A stretch of DNA of 64,000 nucleotides from Bacteroides sp. 214 (GTDB lineage: Bacteria; Bacteroidota; Bacteroidia; Bacteroidales; Bacteroidaceae). The stretch is taken from NCBI RefSeq assembly GCF_010501015.1, contig NZ_QVML01000004.1, positions 173,238 to 237,237 on the forward strand. Direction: 5' to 3'. Each line of letters starts with the position of its first letter. Within the stretch, counting starts at the first letter, position 1. Below the pieces are notes generated by a model. That model ran no database searches and was not told the origin of the DNA. It worked only from the letters and a program-made list of their open reading frames with translations. Position numbers and translations under genes: made by a program. This document shows, piece by piece, positions 36,231 to 45,110 of this stretch.

Positions 36231-37424
36231 TTAATGATTTGATTTCTTTAGTTTTTTTATTCGCAATAAAGCTTCTTCCAACCTCGCTTCATTGCAACAG
36301 AGGGATATGCGTATGTAGCGAGCACCATTGCTCCCGAAGATAAAGCCCGGTGTAAGAAACACCCTTGCTTTGTGCAATACTTCTTCGGTTAGCTCTTCTA
36401 CGTTTGCGCACTCCTCGGGGATGCGTCCCCATAGGAACATGCCAACCTGTTTCTCGTCGTATCTGCAACCAAGTTCCTCCATGATTTGTCCGGCTAAGTT
36501 GCGGCGCAAACGGTAGTTGGTGTTGTTGCCTTCGTACCAAGAGTCATCTGCTTCAAGAGCTTTGGCAGCCGCCAGTTGCATAGAACGGAACATGCCGCTA
36601 TCAATATTGCTCTTTACTTTAAGAATCCATTCCACAAAGGTAGCATTCGTTGCTAACATACCAATTCGCCAACCGGGCATATTGTGACTTTTGCTCATAG
36701 AGTTCAGTTCGATGCAACATTCCTTGGCTCCGGGGACAGATAGAATGCTCAACGGGTGGTTGTTCAAGATAAAACTGTATGGGTTGTCGTTGACAATAAC
36801 AATACCTTTGCGCTTTGCGAAGTCCACCAATTGTTTATAGAGTTCGGGCGTAGCGTTGGCACCGGTAGGCATATTGGGATAGTTGGTCCACATCAGTTTC
36901 ACGCGGCTCAGATCCATTTGTTCAAGCTCATCGAAGTTGGGCATCCAGCCGTTTTCCTCTTTCAGGTTGTAGTTGATAACTTCCGCACCCAGCAGTTTGC
37001 TGAGCGAAGTATAGGTAGGATAACCCGGATTGGGTACCAATACCTGCTCGCCCGGATTAACGAATGCCAATGTAATGTGCAATATACCTTCCTTTGAACC
37101 AATAAGCGGCTGAACTTCGTTGGCAGGGTTAAGCTCTACGCCATACCATTTTTTGTACCACCCGGCAAAAGCTTTGCGCAGCTCGGGTATCCCTACGTAG
37201 GGCTGATAGCCGTGTGTATTGGCTTTGTGCGCATCGGTGCAAAGTGTTTCGATTGCTTCGGCAGAAGGTGGCAAGTCGGGGCTTCCTACACCCAGACTTA
37301 TAACGTCTTTTCCTTCAACATTCATTTGTGCTACTTCTTTCAATTTCTTCGAGAAGTAGTATTCGCTTACTCCCGACAATCGTTCTGCCGGTGTAATGTT
37401 ATACGTTTGATTTTCCTTCTGCAT
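36231..37424 (-). CDS. PLP-dependent class I/II aminotransferase, probably aromatic
   Basis: A 397-residue fold-type I aminotransferase: GVGSPDLPPS, the PNPGYPTY motif, NYPNMPTGA, NDNPYS and the PLP lysine Lys245 in SMSKSHNMPGWRIGM. The sequence resembles LL-diaminopimelate and aromatic/aspartate aminotransferases. Position between pheA and DAHP synthase suggests it transaminates phenylpyruvate and hydroxyphenylpyruvate. It overlaps the pheA 3' end by 26 bases. Confidence 0.88.
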   Translation of the reverse strand: MQKENQTYNITPAERLSGVSEYYFSKKLKEVAQMNVEGKDVISLGVGSPDLPPSAEAIETLCTDAHKANTHGYQPYVGIPELRKAFAGWYKKWYGVELNPANEVQPLIGSKEGILHITLAFVNPGEQVLVPNPGYPTYTSLSKLLGAEVINYNLKEENGWMPNFDELEQMDLSRVKLMWTNYPNMPTGANATPELYKQLVDFAKRKGIVIVNDNPYSFILNNHPLSILSVPGAKECCIELNSMSKSHNMPGWRIGMLATNATFVEWILKVKSNIDSGMFRSMQLAAAKALEADDSWYEGNNTNYRLRRNLAGQIMEELGCRYDEKQVGMFLWGRIPEECANVEELTEEVLHKARVFLTPGFIFGSNGARYIRISLCCNEARLEEALLRIKKLKKSNH

Positions 37425-38241
37425 ATTCGCCCAGTATTTTTAATTCTTTAATCAGTGGTGTGATGGCGCTAAGCGCTTGTTTGTAGCGTAGCAAATCGCT
37501 AAAAGCCAGGTCTACATAAAACAAATACTCCCATTCGCGACCGATGATAGGAAGCGATTGTATTTTGGTGAGGTTGATGTTGTAGAACGAAAAGATAGAA
37601 AGCACTTGCGATAAGCTACCCTCTGTGTGTGGAAGTGAGAAGACAATGCTCGACTTATTTACCGCTTGTTTGCATCCGCACTCATCTGCCATCCAAGGGT
37701 CGGCTACAACGAGGAAACGGGTGAAATTTCGTTTGTTGGTTTCAATTCCCTCTTGCAGAATCTTCATATCATATAGCTCGGCAGCGGCTTTTGAGCAGAT
37801 GGCTGCATGACCTTTCAGGTTATTGAGCTTTATTTTCTCGGCGCTTCGCGCAGTGTCTTCGCCTTCTACTACTTTTAATTGCGGATGTTGGTTCAAGAAA
37901 TCGCGGCACTGCATCAAGGCAATAGGGTGGGAGTTTACTTCGGTAATATCTTCCCAATCTTCATTGGGCAGACATACGAAACAGTGCGAAATGCGCAGTT
38001 TATATTCTCCAATAATCTGCGTATTGCTCTCTTTGAGTAACTCATTGTTGTGCAGCAAGCTACCGGCAATGGTATTTTCTATTGCCAGCATCCCCAGTGT
38101 CCGGGCATCCTTCTTGATTTCCGCAAAGATGTCTTCGAACGTATTGCAGCAAACGAGTTCGATTTCTTCCTCTCCGAAATAGTTGTGTGCGGCAATATCA
38201 TGATACGACCCCAATGTTCCTTGTATAGCTACTCTCTTCAT
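37399..38241 (-). CDS. pheA: prephenate dehydratase
   Basis: The start is the Met of MKRVAIQGTLGSYHDIAAHN at 38241; an upstream ATG at 38271 lies inside the terminator hairpin and is rejected. 280 residues. PDT domain (GTLGSYHD; NTFEDIFA; LAIENTIAGSL), the TRF-like NFTRFLVV, then a C-terminal ACT domain (GSLSQVLSIFSFYNINLTKIQSLPI) that usually binds phenylalanine. Converts prephenate to phenylpyruvate. First gene of the operon, immediately behind an attenuator. Confidence 0.95.
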   Translation of the reverse strand: MKRVAIQGTLGSYHDIAAHNYFGEEEIELVCCNTFEDIFAEIKKDARTLGMLAIENTIAGSLLHNNELLKESNTQIIGEYKLRISHCFVCLPNEDWEDITEVNSHPIALMQCRDFLNQHPQLKVVEGEDTARSAEKIKLNNLKGHAAICSKAAAELYDMKILQEGIETNKRNFTRFLVVADPWMADECGCKQAVNKSSIVFSLPHTEGSLSQVLSIFSFYNINLTKIQSLPIIGREWEYLFYVDLAFSDLLRYKQALSAITPLIKELKILGEYAEGKSNV

Positions 38242-38250
38242 AATTATTTG

Positions 38251-38284
38251 CAAAAAAAATCCCGCTTCCATAATTGGAGCGGGA
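38251..38284 (-). terminator. attenuator terminator in the pheA leader
   Basis: Minus-strand hairpin with arms TCCCGCTCCA (38284-38275) and TGGAAGCGGGA (38270-38260), 10 pairs with one bulge and a 4-base loop, followed at once by eight U (38259-38252). It lies between a leader peptide and the pheA ATG, only 10 bases from the start codon, so it would stop transcription before pheA. Confidence 0.9.
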
Positions 38285-38391
38285 CTTGTATTTATTTCTG
38301 TTTCTTATTTAATGCTGTATGACTACTGTTACATACGAACCCCCGCTCTCACTTGTTGGCTAAAGTAAAAGTAATAAAAGAAGTTGTATGT
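38276..38391 (-). promoter_or_regulatory. alternative antiterminator pairings of the Phe/Tyr attenuator
   Basis: Three overlapping pairings are visible in the leader RNA. Region 1 (ACAUACAAC, 38391-38383, in the leader coding sequence) pairs with region 2 (GUUCGUAUGU, 38340-38331), 9 bp with one bulge. The 5' part of region 2 (GAGCGGG, 38348-38342) pairs 7 bp with region 3 (CCCGCUC, 38283-38277), which is the 5' arm of the terminator. Region 3 pairing with 4 is the terminator. These are mutually exclusive, as in classical attenuators. Confidence 0.8.
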
Positions 38392-38409
38392 AAAAGAAAA
38401 TGTATTCAT
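38329..38409 (-). CDS. pheL: Phe/Tyr leader peptide of the pheA operon
   Basis: A 26-codon frame starting ATG at 38409 and ending TAA at 38329. It begins MNTFSFTYNFFYYFYFSQQ. Residues 4-16 hold six Phe and four Tyr in 13 positions. It sits 31 bases after the promoter box, before mutually exclusive hairpins and an intrinsic terminator, so it fits a ribosome-stalling sensor of charged tRNA-Phe and tRNA-Tyr. The operon makes both amino acids, which explains the mixed codons. Too short for ordinary gene finders. Confidence 0.9.
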   Translation of the reverse strand: MNTFSFTYNFFYYFYFSQQVRAGVRM

Positions 38410-38439
38410 CTGGATAACGTTTTGTTTGTTATTCGTGGG

Positions 38440-38468
38440 CAAAGGTAATATAATTTTGATAAATGCAA
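38440..38468 (-). promoter_or_regulatory. promoter of the Phe/Tyr operon
   Basis: Minus strand TTG (38468-38466), 18-bp spacer, TACCTTTG (38447-38440), an exact TAnnTTTG. Transcription should begin about 20 bases before the leader ATG. The stretch 38469-38777 shows nothing recognisable. Confidence 0.75.
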
Positions 38469-38777
38469 GAATTTTGTGATAATTATTTAGAAAAAGGCAA
38501 AAAACCTTGTCTGTTCCGCTTTCTTAACTCTCTTGAATAATAAACGAACGATTGTCAAAATGACAAAATGTTACTTGCTCACTACTGAGAAAATATAGCC
38601 AACGATCCGCGTGTGCTCAAAAAAACGCAACCATTGCGGTTTTGCGTATGCAGAAAGATGATGATTTCTCTATATAATAAACATAACGGTAGTATATATT
38701 GATAATAACGTCATATCGATGTTGTTTGCTTGCTATTGCTGTCGATGTGCTTGTTTTTGATTTGCGAAAGGCAAGGC

Positions 38778-39042
38778 GTTAAAATGTGTTCTTTTGCATT
38801 GTTCCTGCAAAGTTATTCACTCTTGGTAGATGAGCTAGTACTTCTTTTACTGTTTGCTTATGGCATTTGAGTCTTCAGCCATAAGCAAACACCCTTTCTT
38901 CCATAAGCATTTACCTTTTGAGCCTATTTCTCATAAGAATGCAGTCAGTTTCATATGGGTTTGCAGTCAGTTTCTCCTGCTTTTGAAGTGAGTTTTTCGA
39001 AAAAATGACTCCATTTTCGAAGCTATCGTGAAGAAAAATAAG
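38778..39042 (-). repeat. 265-bp interspersed intergenic repeat, copy 2 (inverted)
   Basis: Reverse-complement copy of 8946-9210. The 13-bp hairpin arms are perfectly kept: GTTTGCTTATGGC at 38852-38864 and GCCATAAGCAAAC at 38878-38890. Sequence changes between the copies are scattered single bases. Confidence 0.85.
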
Positions 39043-39112
39043 AGGAATTCAATTTCAATGAGGAGCCAATCCCTTTTATACGTCGTATGAAGGGGGTGGT
39101 TAAGGTTGGTAA

Positions 39113-39151
39113 TCAAAAAAAAGAAGCGTTGAAAATATCAAAACGCTTCTT
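39113..39151 (-). terminator. intrinsic terminator after the 39189 lipoprotein
   Basis: Arms AAGAAGCGTT (39121-39130 plus-strand) and AACGCTTCTT (39142-39151); read on the minus strand it is followed by at least six U. Confidence 0.88.
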
Positions 39152-39188
39152 TCGATGAGGAATAAGTATTAAAAAGATTTGTTTTTAG

Positions 39189-39533
39189 CTATTCTTCTTT
39201 CTTTTGTTCTTTTAGTTTTTCAATGCAGGTGTTGGTTATTTCTTCCATATTTTCTTCTACGAAAGCATGCAAATCCAACTCGTTCATGGCTGCAAATGTA
39301 GAGTCCTTCTGATAAAGTTCTTCCAGGAAGCAGGCACATATAGCGATAGCTCCTGTAGAATCTAATCCCTGCTCGATAAAAATATTGGCACATAACTCTA
39401 TGTTCTTATCAAGAGTCTCTTCAAACTTGTTGCTATTGGGCTTGCTCTTGCAGCCTAAGCAAAATAGAAGAGGAATGGACAGCAGTGTCGCTGCTTTTAA
39501 TAGCCGGGTAGGAGTGAGCCTATTTCTTTTCAT
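39189..39533 (-). CDS. small hypothetical lipoprotein
   Basis: A 114-residue protein with a signal peptide (LLKAATLLSIPLLFCLGC) and lipobox CLGC, then KSKPNSNKFEETLDKN. The mature part is mostly helical, with Cys at ELCANIF, ICACFLEE and TNTCIEKL. No family was recognised. Last gene of a minus-strand run with the TPR protein 39 bases upstream. Confidence 0.7.
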   Translation of the reverse strand: MKRNRLTPTRLLKAATLLSIPLLFCLGCKSKPNSNKFEETLDKNIELCANIFIEQGLDSTGAIAICACFLEELYQKDSTFAAMNELDLHAFVEENMEEITNTCIEKLKEQKKEE

Positions 39534-39572
39534 AATGATAGGTTTTAGCGTGAGTGAAGATTAAATTTGTAC

Positions 39573-40529
39573 TTAGTTGAACGGCAAGCCTAACGTATTT
39601 CCTGCATCATGAATCAAGTCCTTTGCCTGTGCATGGCTACCTTTAATGGGGCTTAGCTCCATGGCTTTCTTTTCGTCTTCTTCGGAACCGTCCTTATCTC
39701 CGTTTAGCAACTTCGCCCGGCTACGCTGATGGTATGCCTGTTCAGAACTGGGGTTTAACTCGATGGCTTCGTCAAAGAGCTCAATAGCTTCTGCTAGCCT
39801 GTTTTGTATTATGTAGAGTTGCCCCAAAGCAATGAATGCCTTGTCGTTGAAAGGGTTCATCTCGGTTATTTGCCGGTAGCACTGTTCGGCCTCTTCGGTG
39901 GCACCTGTGTTTTCTTTTATTTTAGCAGAGAGTAACAAAGCGGTTTCTTCTTCGGGAACAATATCGAGAATGATTTTTATATCTTCCATAGCATCATCGT
40001 AGTGTTGTGTATCCGCAAGTATTTCGGCACGCATCAGGTGCGCTTCCACAAACTCTTCTTTTAAGGCAATGGCTTTTGTGAGTTGGGCAATGGCTTCGGA
40101 TTCTTTCGTTAATCCGTGCAGGGCTTTGGCGGATAAGAAGTGGGCGGCAGCACTTTCGGCATCAACTTCCAACGCTTTGGTGCTAATGTTCGCCATCTCT
40201 TGGTAAGCTTCTTGTATGAAATAAACCTGTGCAAGCGTGAGGTAGCTACTTAGCATGTGGGGTTCCATCTCAATCATGCGGGTGAGGAGTGATTCGCACT
40301 TTTCGAACTCCTCTTGTTGCAGGTAGAGCTGTGCGAGGTAGCCCATTGTCTCGAAGTCCTCTTCAAGCTCCAAGGCGCTTTCGAAGCATTTTTTCGCATA
40401 CGCTATTTGACCTATGCGTTGTGCGCGAAGCCCATCGTACTTGAGGATGTCAAAGTTCTTTTTGTTGCTTTTCTCTTCGTTGTTTTCGTTCTCTTTGCCT
40501 TTAAAAAGGTTCTTGAAAAAGTTTCCCAT
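39573..40529 (-). CDS. tetratricopeptide repeat protein
   Basis: A 318-residue cytoplasmic protein. A charged N-terminus (NFFKNLFKGKENENNEEKSN) is followed by seven or so TPR units (examples: RIGQIAYAKKCFESALELEE; DKAFIALGQLYIIQNRLAEA). Protein-protein scaffold; partner unknown. It lies 18 bases downstream of recQ on the same strand. Confidence 0.88.
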   Translation of the reverse strand: MGNFFKNLFKGKENENNEEKSNKKNFDILKYDGLRAQRIGQIAYAKKCFESALELEEDFETMGYLAQLYLQQEEFEKCESLLTRMIEMEPHMLSSYLTLAQVYFIQEAYQEMANISTKALEVDAESAAAHFLSAKALHGLTKESEAIAQLTKAIALKEEFVEAHLMRAEILADTQHYDDAMEDIKIILDIVPEEETALLLSAKIKENTGATEEAEQCYRQITEMNPFNDKAFIALGQLYIIQNRLAEAIELFDEAIELNPSSEQAYHQRSRAKLLNGDKDGSEEDEKKAMELSPIKGSHAQAKDLIHDAGNTLGLPFN

Positions 40530-40547
40530 GTTTGTTCTATTGTTTGA

Positions 40548-42545
40548 TTATGATTTTCGTTGTAATTTTCCGTTGACGTTTTCCACCTCTCCGCTCTCCA
40601 GCAAGAAACTTAATACTTTGGCAAGAATCTCTTTGTCCGATTCAATGTGTAAACCCATCTCTGCCGGGGTACGCGGACTCTCTTGTAATAGAGCCAGTAC
40701 CTGTTTTCTGACAAGATCAAACTCCGTTTGCGATAGGTTGCCTGCTTTTCTTTTGGATATGCAAACGTCGCACTGTCCGCAATCGTTTTCGTTTTTCTCG
40801 CCAAAGTAGCGCAGTAACATACGGCTGCGGCAATTGGTTTCGGAAGAAACATATTCAATCATGGCTTTAATGCGTGTTTCGTATCGCTCTTTGCGCTCTT
40901 CGTAAACTGTTTTACTTATGGAGAGGTATTTTAATTCCATACGTTCGCACGTATAGATAATAAAAGGAGTTTTCTTGTGTGGAATGTAATCAATAATGCC
41001 TTGTTTAGAGAGCGACTTAAGTATTTCGTAAATACGTTCGCGCTTGATGCCTGTGCGTATGCAAAGAGACTCTTCGTTGATGTAGGCATAGTCGGTAAAT
41101 ACTCCCGTATAGGAACGTAGAATGGTTTGAATAAGCAGGTCTACCTCCTTGTCCATCTCTCGTAGACGATATAACTCTTCGCGAGCAATGACGAAGATAA
41201 GCCGCGAAGCATTGTCCTGCTCTTCGGTGTATTCAATATATCCTGCCTGCGTTAGAATCTTCAACGCGCTATCTGCCGGAACGGGGAAGTGCTTATACTT
41301 GCGACAGAAGTCTTCCAAGCTAAACTCAAACGTACAGCCTCGTCCGTCGCCCATTGCCATTTCAAAATAATAGTTGAGGTGTTCGTACACGTTCTTAATG
41401 TATTCTCTGTCGGGGAAAGTGTCGGGAATACGCTTGCTGAGGGTGGTCTTGTCCGACTTGGCATACAGAATAACCGCGTATGCTTTTTGTCCGTCACGTC
41501 CTGCCCGCCCTGCTTCCTGGAAGTATGCTTCGATAGAATCGGGCAAATCCATATGAACCACTAAACGTACATCTGGTTTGTCTATTCCCATACCAAAGGC
41601 GTTTGTGGCAACCATTACACGACTTTCGCCACTTTGCCATCTCTTTTGCCGAAGGTCTTTAGCGTCGTTGTTTACACCTGCATGATAAAAATCGGCGGAT
41701 ATCCCTTCGCGCTGTAGCAGTTCGGTAATCTCTTTGGTTTTCTTGCGGTTTCGTACGTATACAATGGCGCTTCCGGGCAGGCTGTTTAGAATATGTAATA
41801 GCTCTCCTTGCTTATTGTCCGTGTTGCGAACGATGTATGCCAGATTCTTTCGCTCAAAGCTCATGCGGAACACATTCTCTTGTGCGAAAAGAAGTTTGTC
41901 CTGTATATCTTTTACGACGTCGGGGGTGGCGGTGGCAGTTAGTGCTAACACCGGTACGCCGGGGAGTTGTTCTCTTAGTTCGGCTATTTTAAGGTACGCC
42001 GGGCGAAAGTCGTATCCCCATTGCGAAATGCAGTGGCTTTCGTCCACGGTAATCATGCTTACCTTCATGGAGCGTAGCTTGGCGCGAAAAATGTCGGTGT
42101 TGATTCGTTCGGGCGAAACGTAGAGAAACTTATAATCTCCAAAGATGCAGTTCTCTAACGCTATGATGATTTCCTGCCGTGTCATGCCCGAATAAACTGC
42201 AATGGCTTTGATTCCGCGATTTCTTAGGTTCTGTACCTGGTCCTTCATCAGGGCGATGAGTGGAGTTACCACAATACAGATTCCTTCTTTTGCCAACGCG
42301 GGTACTTGGAAAGTGATGGATTTTCCGCCACCCGTAGGCATTAAGCCCAGTGTGTCCTTACCCAAACCAATACTCTCAATGATTTCTTCCTGCAGGTCGC
42401 GAAAGGTGTCGTAACCCCAGTATTGTTTGAGTATGAGCCTCATTCTATCCCTCTCCAAAGAAGAGGGGGAAGAACCATTCGGGATGTTCTCTTTATCTAT
42501 ATTACTACTCATACCGTAATTAATATACCCTGAGAAGAAGTTCAT
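40548..42545 (-). CDS. recQ: RecQ-family ATP-dependent DNA helicase
   Basis: A 665-residue protein. Walker A GLMPTGGGKSITFQVPAL, DEAH-type VDESHCISQWGYDFRPAY, motif V/VI VATNAFGMGIDKPDVRLVVHMD and QEAGRAGRDG, and a zinc-binding CRSRMLLRYFGEKNENDCGQCDVC. A winged helix follows; no HRDC was recognised. The N-terminus is uncertain: Met at 42545, 42512 or 42443 (MRLILKQYWGYDTFR) could start it, and the first 34 residues are not typical and lie between inverted repeats. Role: recombination and fork repair. Confidence 0.92.
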   Translation of the reverse strand: MNFFSGYINYGMSSNIDKENIPNGSSPSSLERDRMRLILKQYWGYDTFRDLQEEIIESIGLGKDTLGLMPTGGGKSITFQVPALAKEGICIVVTPLIALMKDQVQNLRNRGIKAIAVYSGMTRQEIIIALENCIFGDYKFLYVSPERINTDIFRAKLRSMKVSMITVDESHCISQWGYDFRPAYLKIAELREQLPGVPVLALTATATPDVVKDIQDKLLFAQENVFRMSFERKNLAYIVRNTDNKQGELLHILNSLPGSAIVYVRNRKKTKEITELLQREGISADFYHAGVNNDAKDLRQKRWQSGESRVMVATNAFGMGIDKPDVRLVVHMDLPDSIEAYFQEAGRAGRDGQKAYAVILYAKSDKTTLSKRIPDTFPDREYIKNVYEHLNYYFEMAMGDGRGCTFEFSLEDFCRKYKHFPVPADSALKILTQAGYIEYTEEQDNASRLIFVIAREELYRLREMDKEVDLLIQTILRSYTGVFTDYAYINEESLCIRTGIKRERIYEILKSLSKQGIIDYIPHKKTPFIIYTCERMELKYLSISKTVYEERKERYETRIKAMIEYVSSETNCRSRMLLRYFGEKNENDCGQCDVCISKRKAGNLSQTEFDLVRKQVLALLQESPRTPAEMGLHIESDKEILAKVLSFLLESGEVENVNGKLQRKS

Positions 42546-42580
42546 GCCACAGGTCTCTCCTCCCTCTTCTTTGGAGAGGG
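42449..42580. repeat. 19-bp inverted repeat pair around the recQ start
   Basis: CCCTCTCCAAAGAAGAGGG at 42449-42467 and its exact reverse complement at 42562-42580, with a 94-bp spacer that holds both candidate upstream recQ ATGs. Each copy is itself a short imperfect palindrome (CCCTCT and AGAGGG). A similar CCTCTAAAGAGGG occurs at about 44360. Confidence 0.75.
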
Positions 42581-42594
42581 TTGGGGTGAGGTTC

Positions 42595-44316
42595 CTATTC
42601 TGCTGGTCTGATGTCTTCTATTTGTAATTGTACTTCGCCTCGTTTGTGGGTGTTCTCTTCGATGGTATAGCAAATGTCAAAGGAACGTTTGGTTTTGATG
42701 TATCTAACGTGCGAACTTTGTCCGAAGGCAATACCATTCATCACATTGTTGGATTTATTGTCGACCAACTCCAGTTTGATATGTTCCTGATCGCGTCCTA
42801 CCACTTTGCTCGTTCCATAATCATATACATGATGCGTGGAGAAGATTGGCTTGTTGTTGTCCGGCCCGTATGGATTGAACTTTCTCAGGTCATTGAAGAA
42901 CTTGGGTGTTATATCTCTGAAGTCAATCAGCGCGTCAATGTCAATCACGGCACTGGTCTGTTCGGGCAGTATATGCTCGGCAACAAAGTCCTCGAAACGT
43001 TTGGTAAAAGCGGGAACATTTTCTGCTTTCATTGATAACCCGGCGGCGTAAGTGTGTCCACCAAAGTTTTCTAACAGGTCGCGACAATGTTCTATGGCTT
43101 TGTAGATGTCAAAGCCCGATACCGAGCGTGCCGAACCGGTAGCCATATCGTCTGTGCGGGTAAGTACTACGGCTGGGCGATAAAAGATTTCGGTAAGACG
43201 TGATGCCACAATTCCAATAACTCCTTTGTGCCATGTCTCATTAAAGATAACAATGGAGCGGCGGTCTGACAAGTCTTCCAGCTCTTCTACAATCTTGTTC
43301 GCTTCCTCGGTCATGCTCTTGTCGAGGTCTTTGCGTGTTTCATTGTAGAGGTTTATCTGGTCAGCTTTCTCCAAGGCAATGGAGAAATCTTTTTCGGTAA
43401 GAAGGTCTACGGCTTCTTTCCCATTCTGAATACGTCCCGATGCATTGATGCGCGGACCTATTTTGAAGACGATGTCGCTTACGGTAATGTCACCTTTGTC
43501 GGTTAGTCCGCAAATATCTATAATAGCTTTCAGTCCTACACTCGGGTTGCTGTTCAGCTGCTTCAACCCATGATAGGTGAGGATGCGGTTCTCGCCCATA
43601 ATTGGGACAATGTCCGAAGCCACACTTACCGCCACTAAGTCGAGCAGTGGGATAAGGTGATGAAACTCTATGCCATTGTTCATGGCAAAGGCCTGCATAA
43701 ACTTAAAACCTACGCCACATCCCGAAAGATGTTGATAGGGGTAGGTGTTGTCAAAACGTTTGGGGTTAAGGATAGCTACTGCAGGAGGCAGTACATCGTC
43801 GGGCACGTGGTGGTCGCAGATAATGAAATCGATTCCTTTTTCCTTTGCGTAAGCAATTTCATTAACTGCTTTAATGCCACAATCAAGTACTATGATAAGT
43901 CCTACTCCTGTTTCGAGCGCATAATCTACGCCTTTGTAAGAGACTCCATAACCCTCTTCATATCTATCGGGTATGTAGTAATCAATGTTTGAGTAGTACT
44001 GTTGCAAGAATTTGTAAACAAGAGCAACCGAAGTTGTTCCATCTACATCATAGTCTCCATAAACTAAAATTCGTTCTTTCTTTCCCATAGCCTCGTTCAG
44101 GCGAGCCACTGCAATATCCATATCTTTCATCAGAAATGGGTCATGCAGATCCGGTAATTGCGGACGGAAAAACTTCTTGGCTTCAGTGGGCGTTGTAATC
44201 CCACGTTGAACCAATAACTTTCCTAAGATAGGGCTGACCCCTATCTCATATGCCAGTTCCCGGCTTATCTCTTCTTGTTCGTGTGTAATGGGCAGATAAT
44301 TCCATCTGTGGTTCAT
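42595..44316 (-). CDS. recJ: [25 protein letters not shown] exonuclease RecJ
   Basis: A 573-residue protein. DHH-family motifs DYDVDGTTSVALVY, VLDCGIKAVNE, ICDHHVPDDVLPPA and, in DHHA1, FGGHTYAAGLSMK. A C-terminal OB-like domain follows. A 5'-3' ssDNA exonuclease in repair; pairs functionally with RecQ, its neighbour downstream. Confidence 0.95.
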   Translation of the reverse strand: MNHRWNYLPITHEQEEISRELAYEIGVSPILGKLLVQRGITTPTEAKKFFRPQLPDLHDPFLMKDMDIAVARLNEAMGKKERILVYGDYDVDGTTSVALVYKFLQQYYSNIDYYIPDRYEEGYGVSYKGVDYALETGVGLIIVLDCGIKAVNEIAYAKEKGIDFIICDHHVPDDVLPPAVAILNPKRFDNTYPYQHLSGCGVGFKFMQAFAMNNGIEFHHLIPLLDLVAVSVASDIVPIMGENRILTYHGLKQLNSNPSVGLKAIIDICGLTDKGDITVSDIVFKIGPRINASGRIQNGKEAVDLLTEKDFSIALEKADQINLYNETRKDLDKSMTEEANKIVEELEDLSDRRSIVIFNETWHKGVIGIVASRLTEIFYRPAVVLTRTDDMATGSARSVSGFDIYKAIEHCRDLLENFGGHTYAAGLSMKAENVPAFTKRFEDFVAEHILPEQTSAVIDIDALIDFRDITPKFFNDLRKFNPYGPDNNKPIFSTHHVYDYGTSKVVGRDQEHIKLELVDNKSNNVMNGIAFGQSSHVRYIKTKRSFDICYTIEENTHKRGEVQLQIEDIRPAE

Positions 44317-44454
44317 TATATAGTGTATTTTCTTTCCTTTTCTTAGGCCTGTAAAGGCAAACCTCTAAAGAGGGCTTGTAAAAGTACGAAAAAAACTATA
44401 GAATAATAGGAGCGGACTATATAATTAAAAAGATTTAATTAATAACGGTGATAT

Positions 44455-44928
44455 CTATCCTTTAAAACCCTCTTCGAAGTGGTATAGGAAAATTACTGTC
44501 GCTTCGAATGCGTTCTTTGGAGAATCTTTGATTTCCATGGTTACTTTCATCTCGGCTTTGGCTACACCACGCAGATTGACAATAGACATGAGTTTGGCAC
44601 GCAGCCTTATTTCGCTACCAACAACTACCGCTTGGTTGAATTTAAGCTTGTCAATACCGTAGTTTATTAATGACTTAACATTTTTTACTTCTACGATTTG
44701 TTCCCACAAGTGTGGCAGCAAAGATAACGTGAGGTAACCGTGCGCAATAGTACTCTTAAAGGGGCTTTCTTCCTTAGCGCGTTCCACATCAACATGTATC
44801 CATTGATGGTCGTGTGTTGCATCGGCAAATAGATTAATTTGCTCTTGAGAAATAGTTATGTACTCTGATACTCCCAGCTCTTTGCCTACGTATTGTTCAA
44901 ACTCGTTGTAACTGTTGATTGTATTCAT
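44455..44928 (-). CDS. MaoC-like (R)-enoyl-CoA hydratase
   Basis: A 157-residue hotdog-fold protein. It carries the hydratase-2 motif FADATHDHQWIHVDVERAKEESPF then STIAHGYLTLSL, with the catalytic Asp and His. Hydrates trans-2-enoyl-CoA or a related thioester; substrate not defined. Alone in its orientation, divergent from the alcohol dehydrogenase. A 7-of-8 -7 box (TATCTTTA) lies upstream. Confidence 0.88.
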   Translation of the reverse strand: MNTINSYNEFEQYVGKELGVSEYITISQEQINLFADATHDHQWIHVDVERAKEESPFKSTIAHGYLTLSLLPHLWEQIVEVKNVKSLINYGIDKLKFNQAVVVGSEIRLRAKLMSIVNLRGVAKAEMKVTMEIKDSPKNAFEATVIFLYHFEEGFKG

Positions 44929-45047
44929 TTTAATTCCGTTTTAGGGGCGTAAAGATAATGTTTTTTTGGATAATCTCCTTATTCAATCAAAATCAGCTCG
45001 CAATTGTGAAGATATGATTTTCATTCTGTGGAATAATTAATAATACT

Positions 45048-45055
45048 TATATTTG
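45048..45055 (+). promoter_or_regulatory. -7 box of the alcohol dehydrogenase
   Basis: TATATTTG, exact TAnnTTTG, 55 bases upstream of the ATG. No clear -33 TTG. Confidence 0.55.
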
Positions 45056-45110
45056 CTTCCCCGGGCGAAACAAGCGTCTGTGGTTTTGTTTCTATTAAAA
45101 AACAGCTATT

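Noticed and set aside
38242..38271. Earlier pheA start (ATG 38271)
   Set aside because: It lies inside the attenuator hairpin and gives ten atypical residues; the MKRVAIQGTLGSYHD start fits the family.
42449..42580. Phase-variable invertible promoter at recQ
   Set aside because: No promoter box lies between the repeats and no invertase gene is present in the window; kept only as a repeat.
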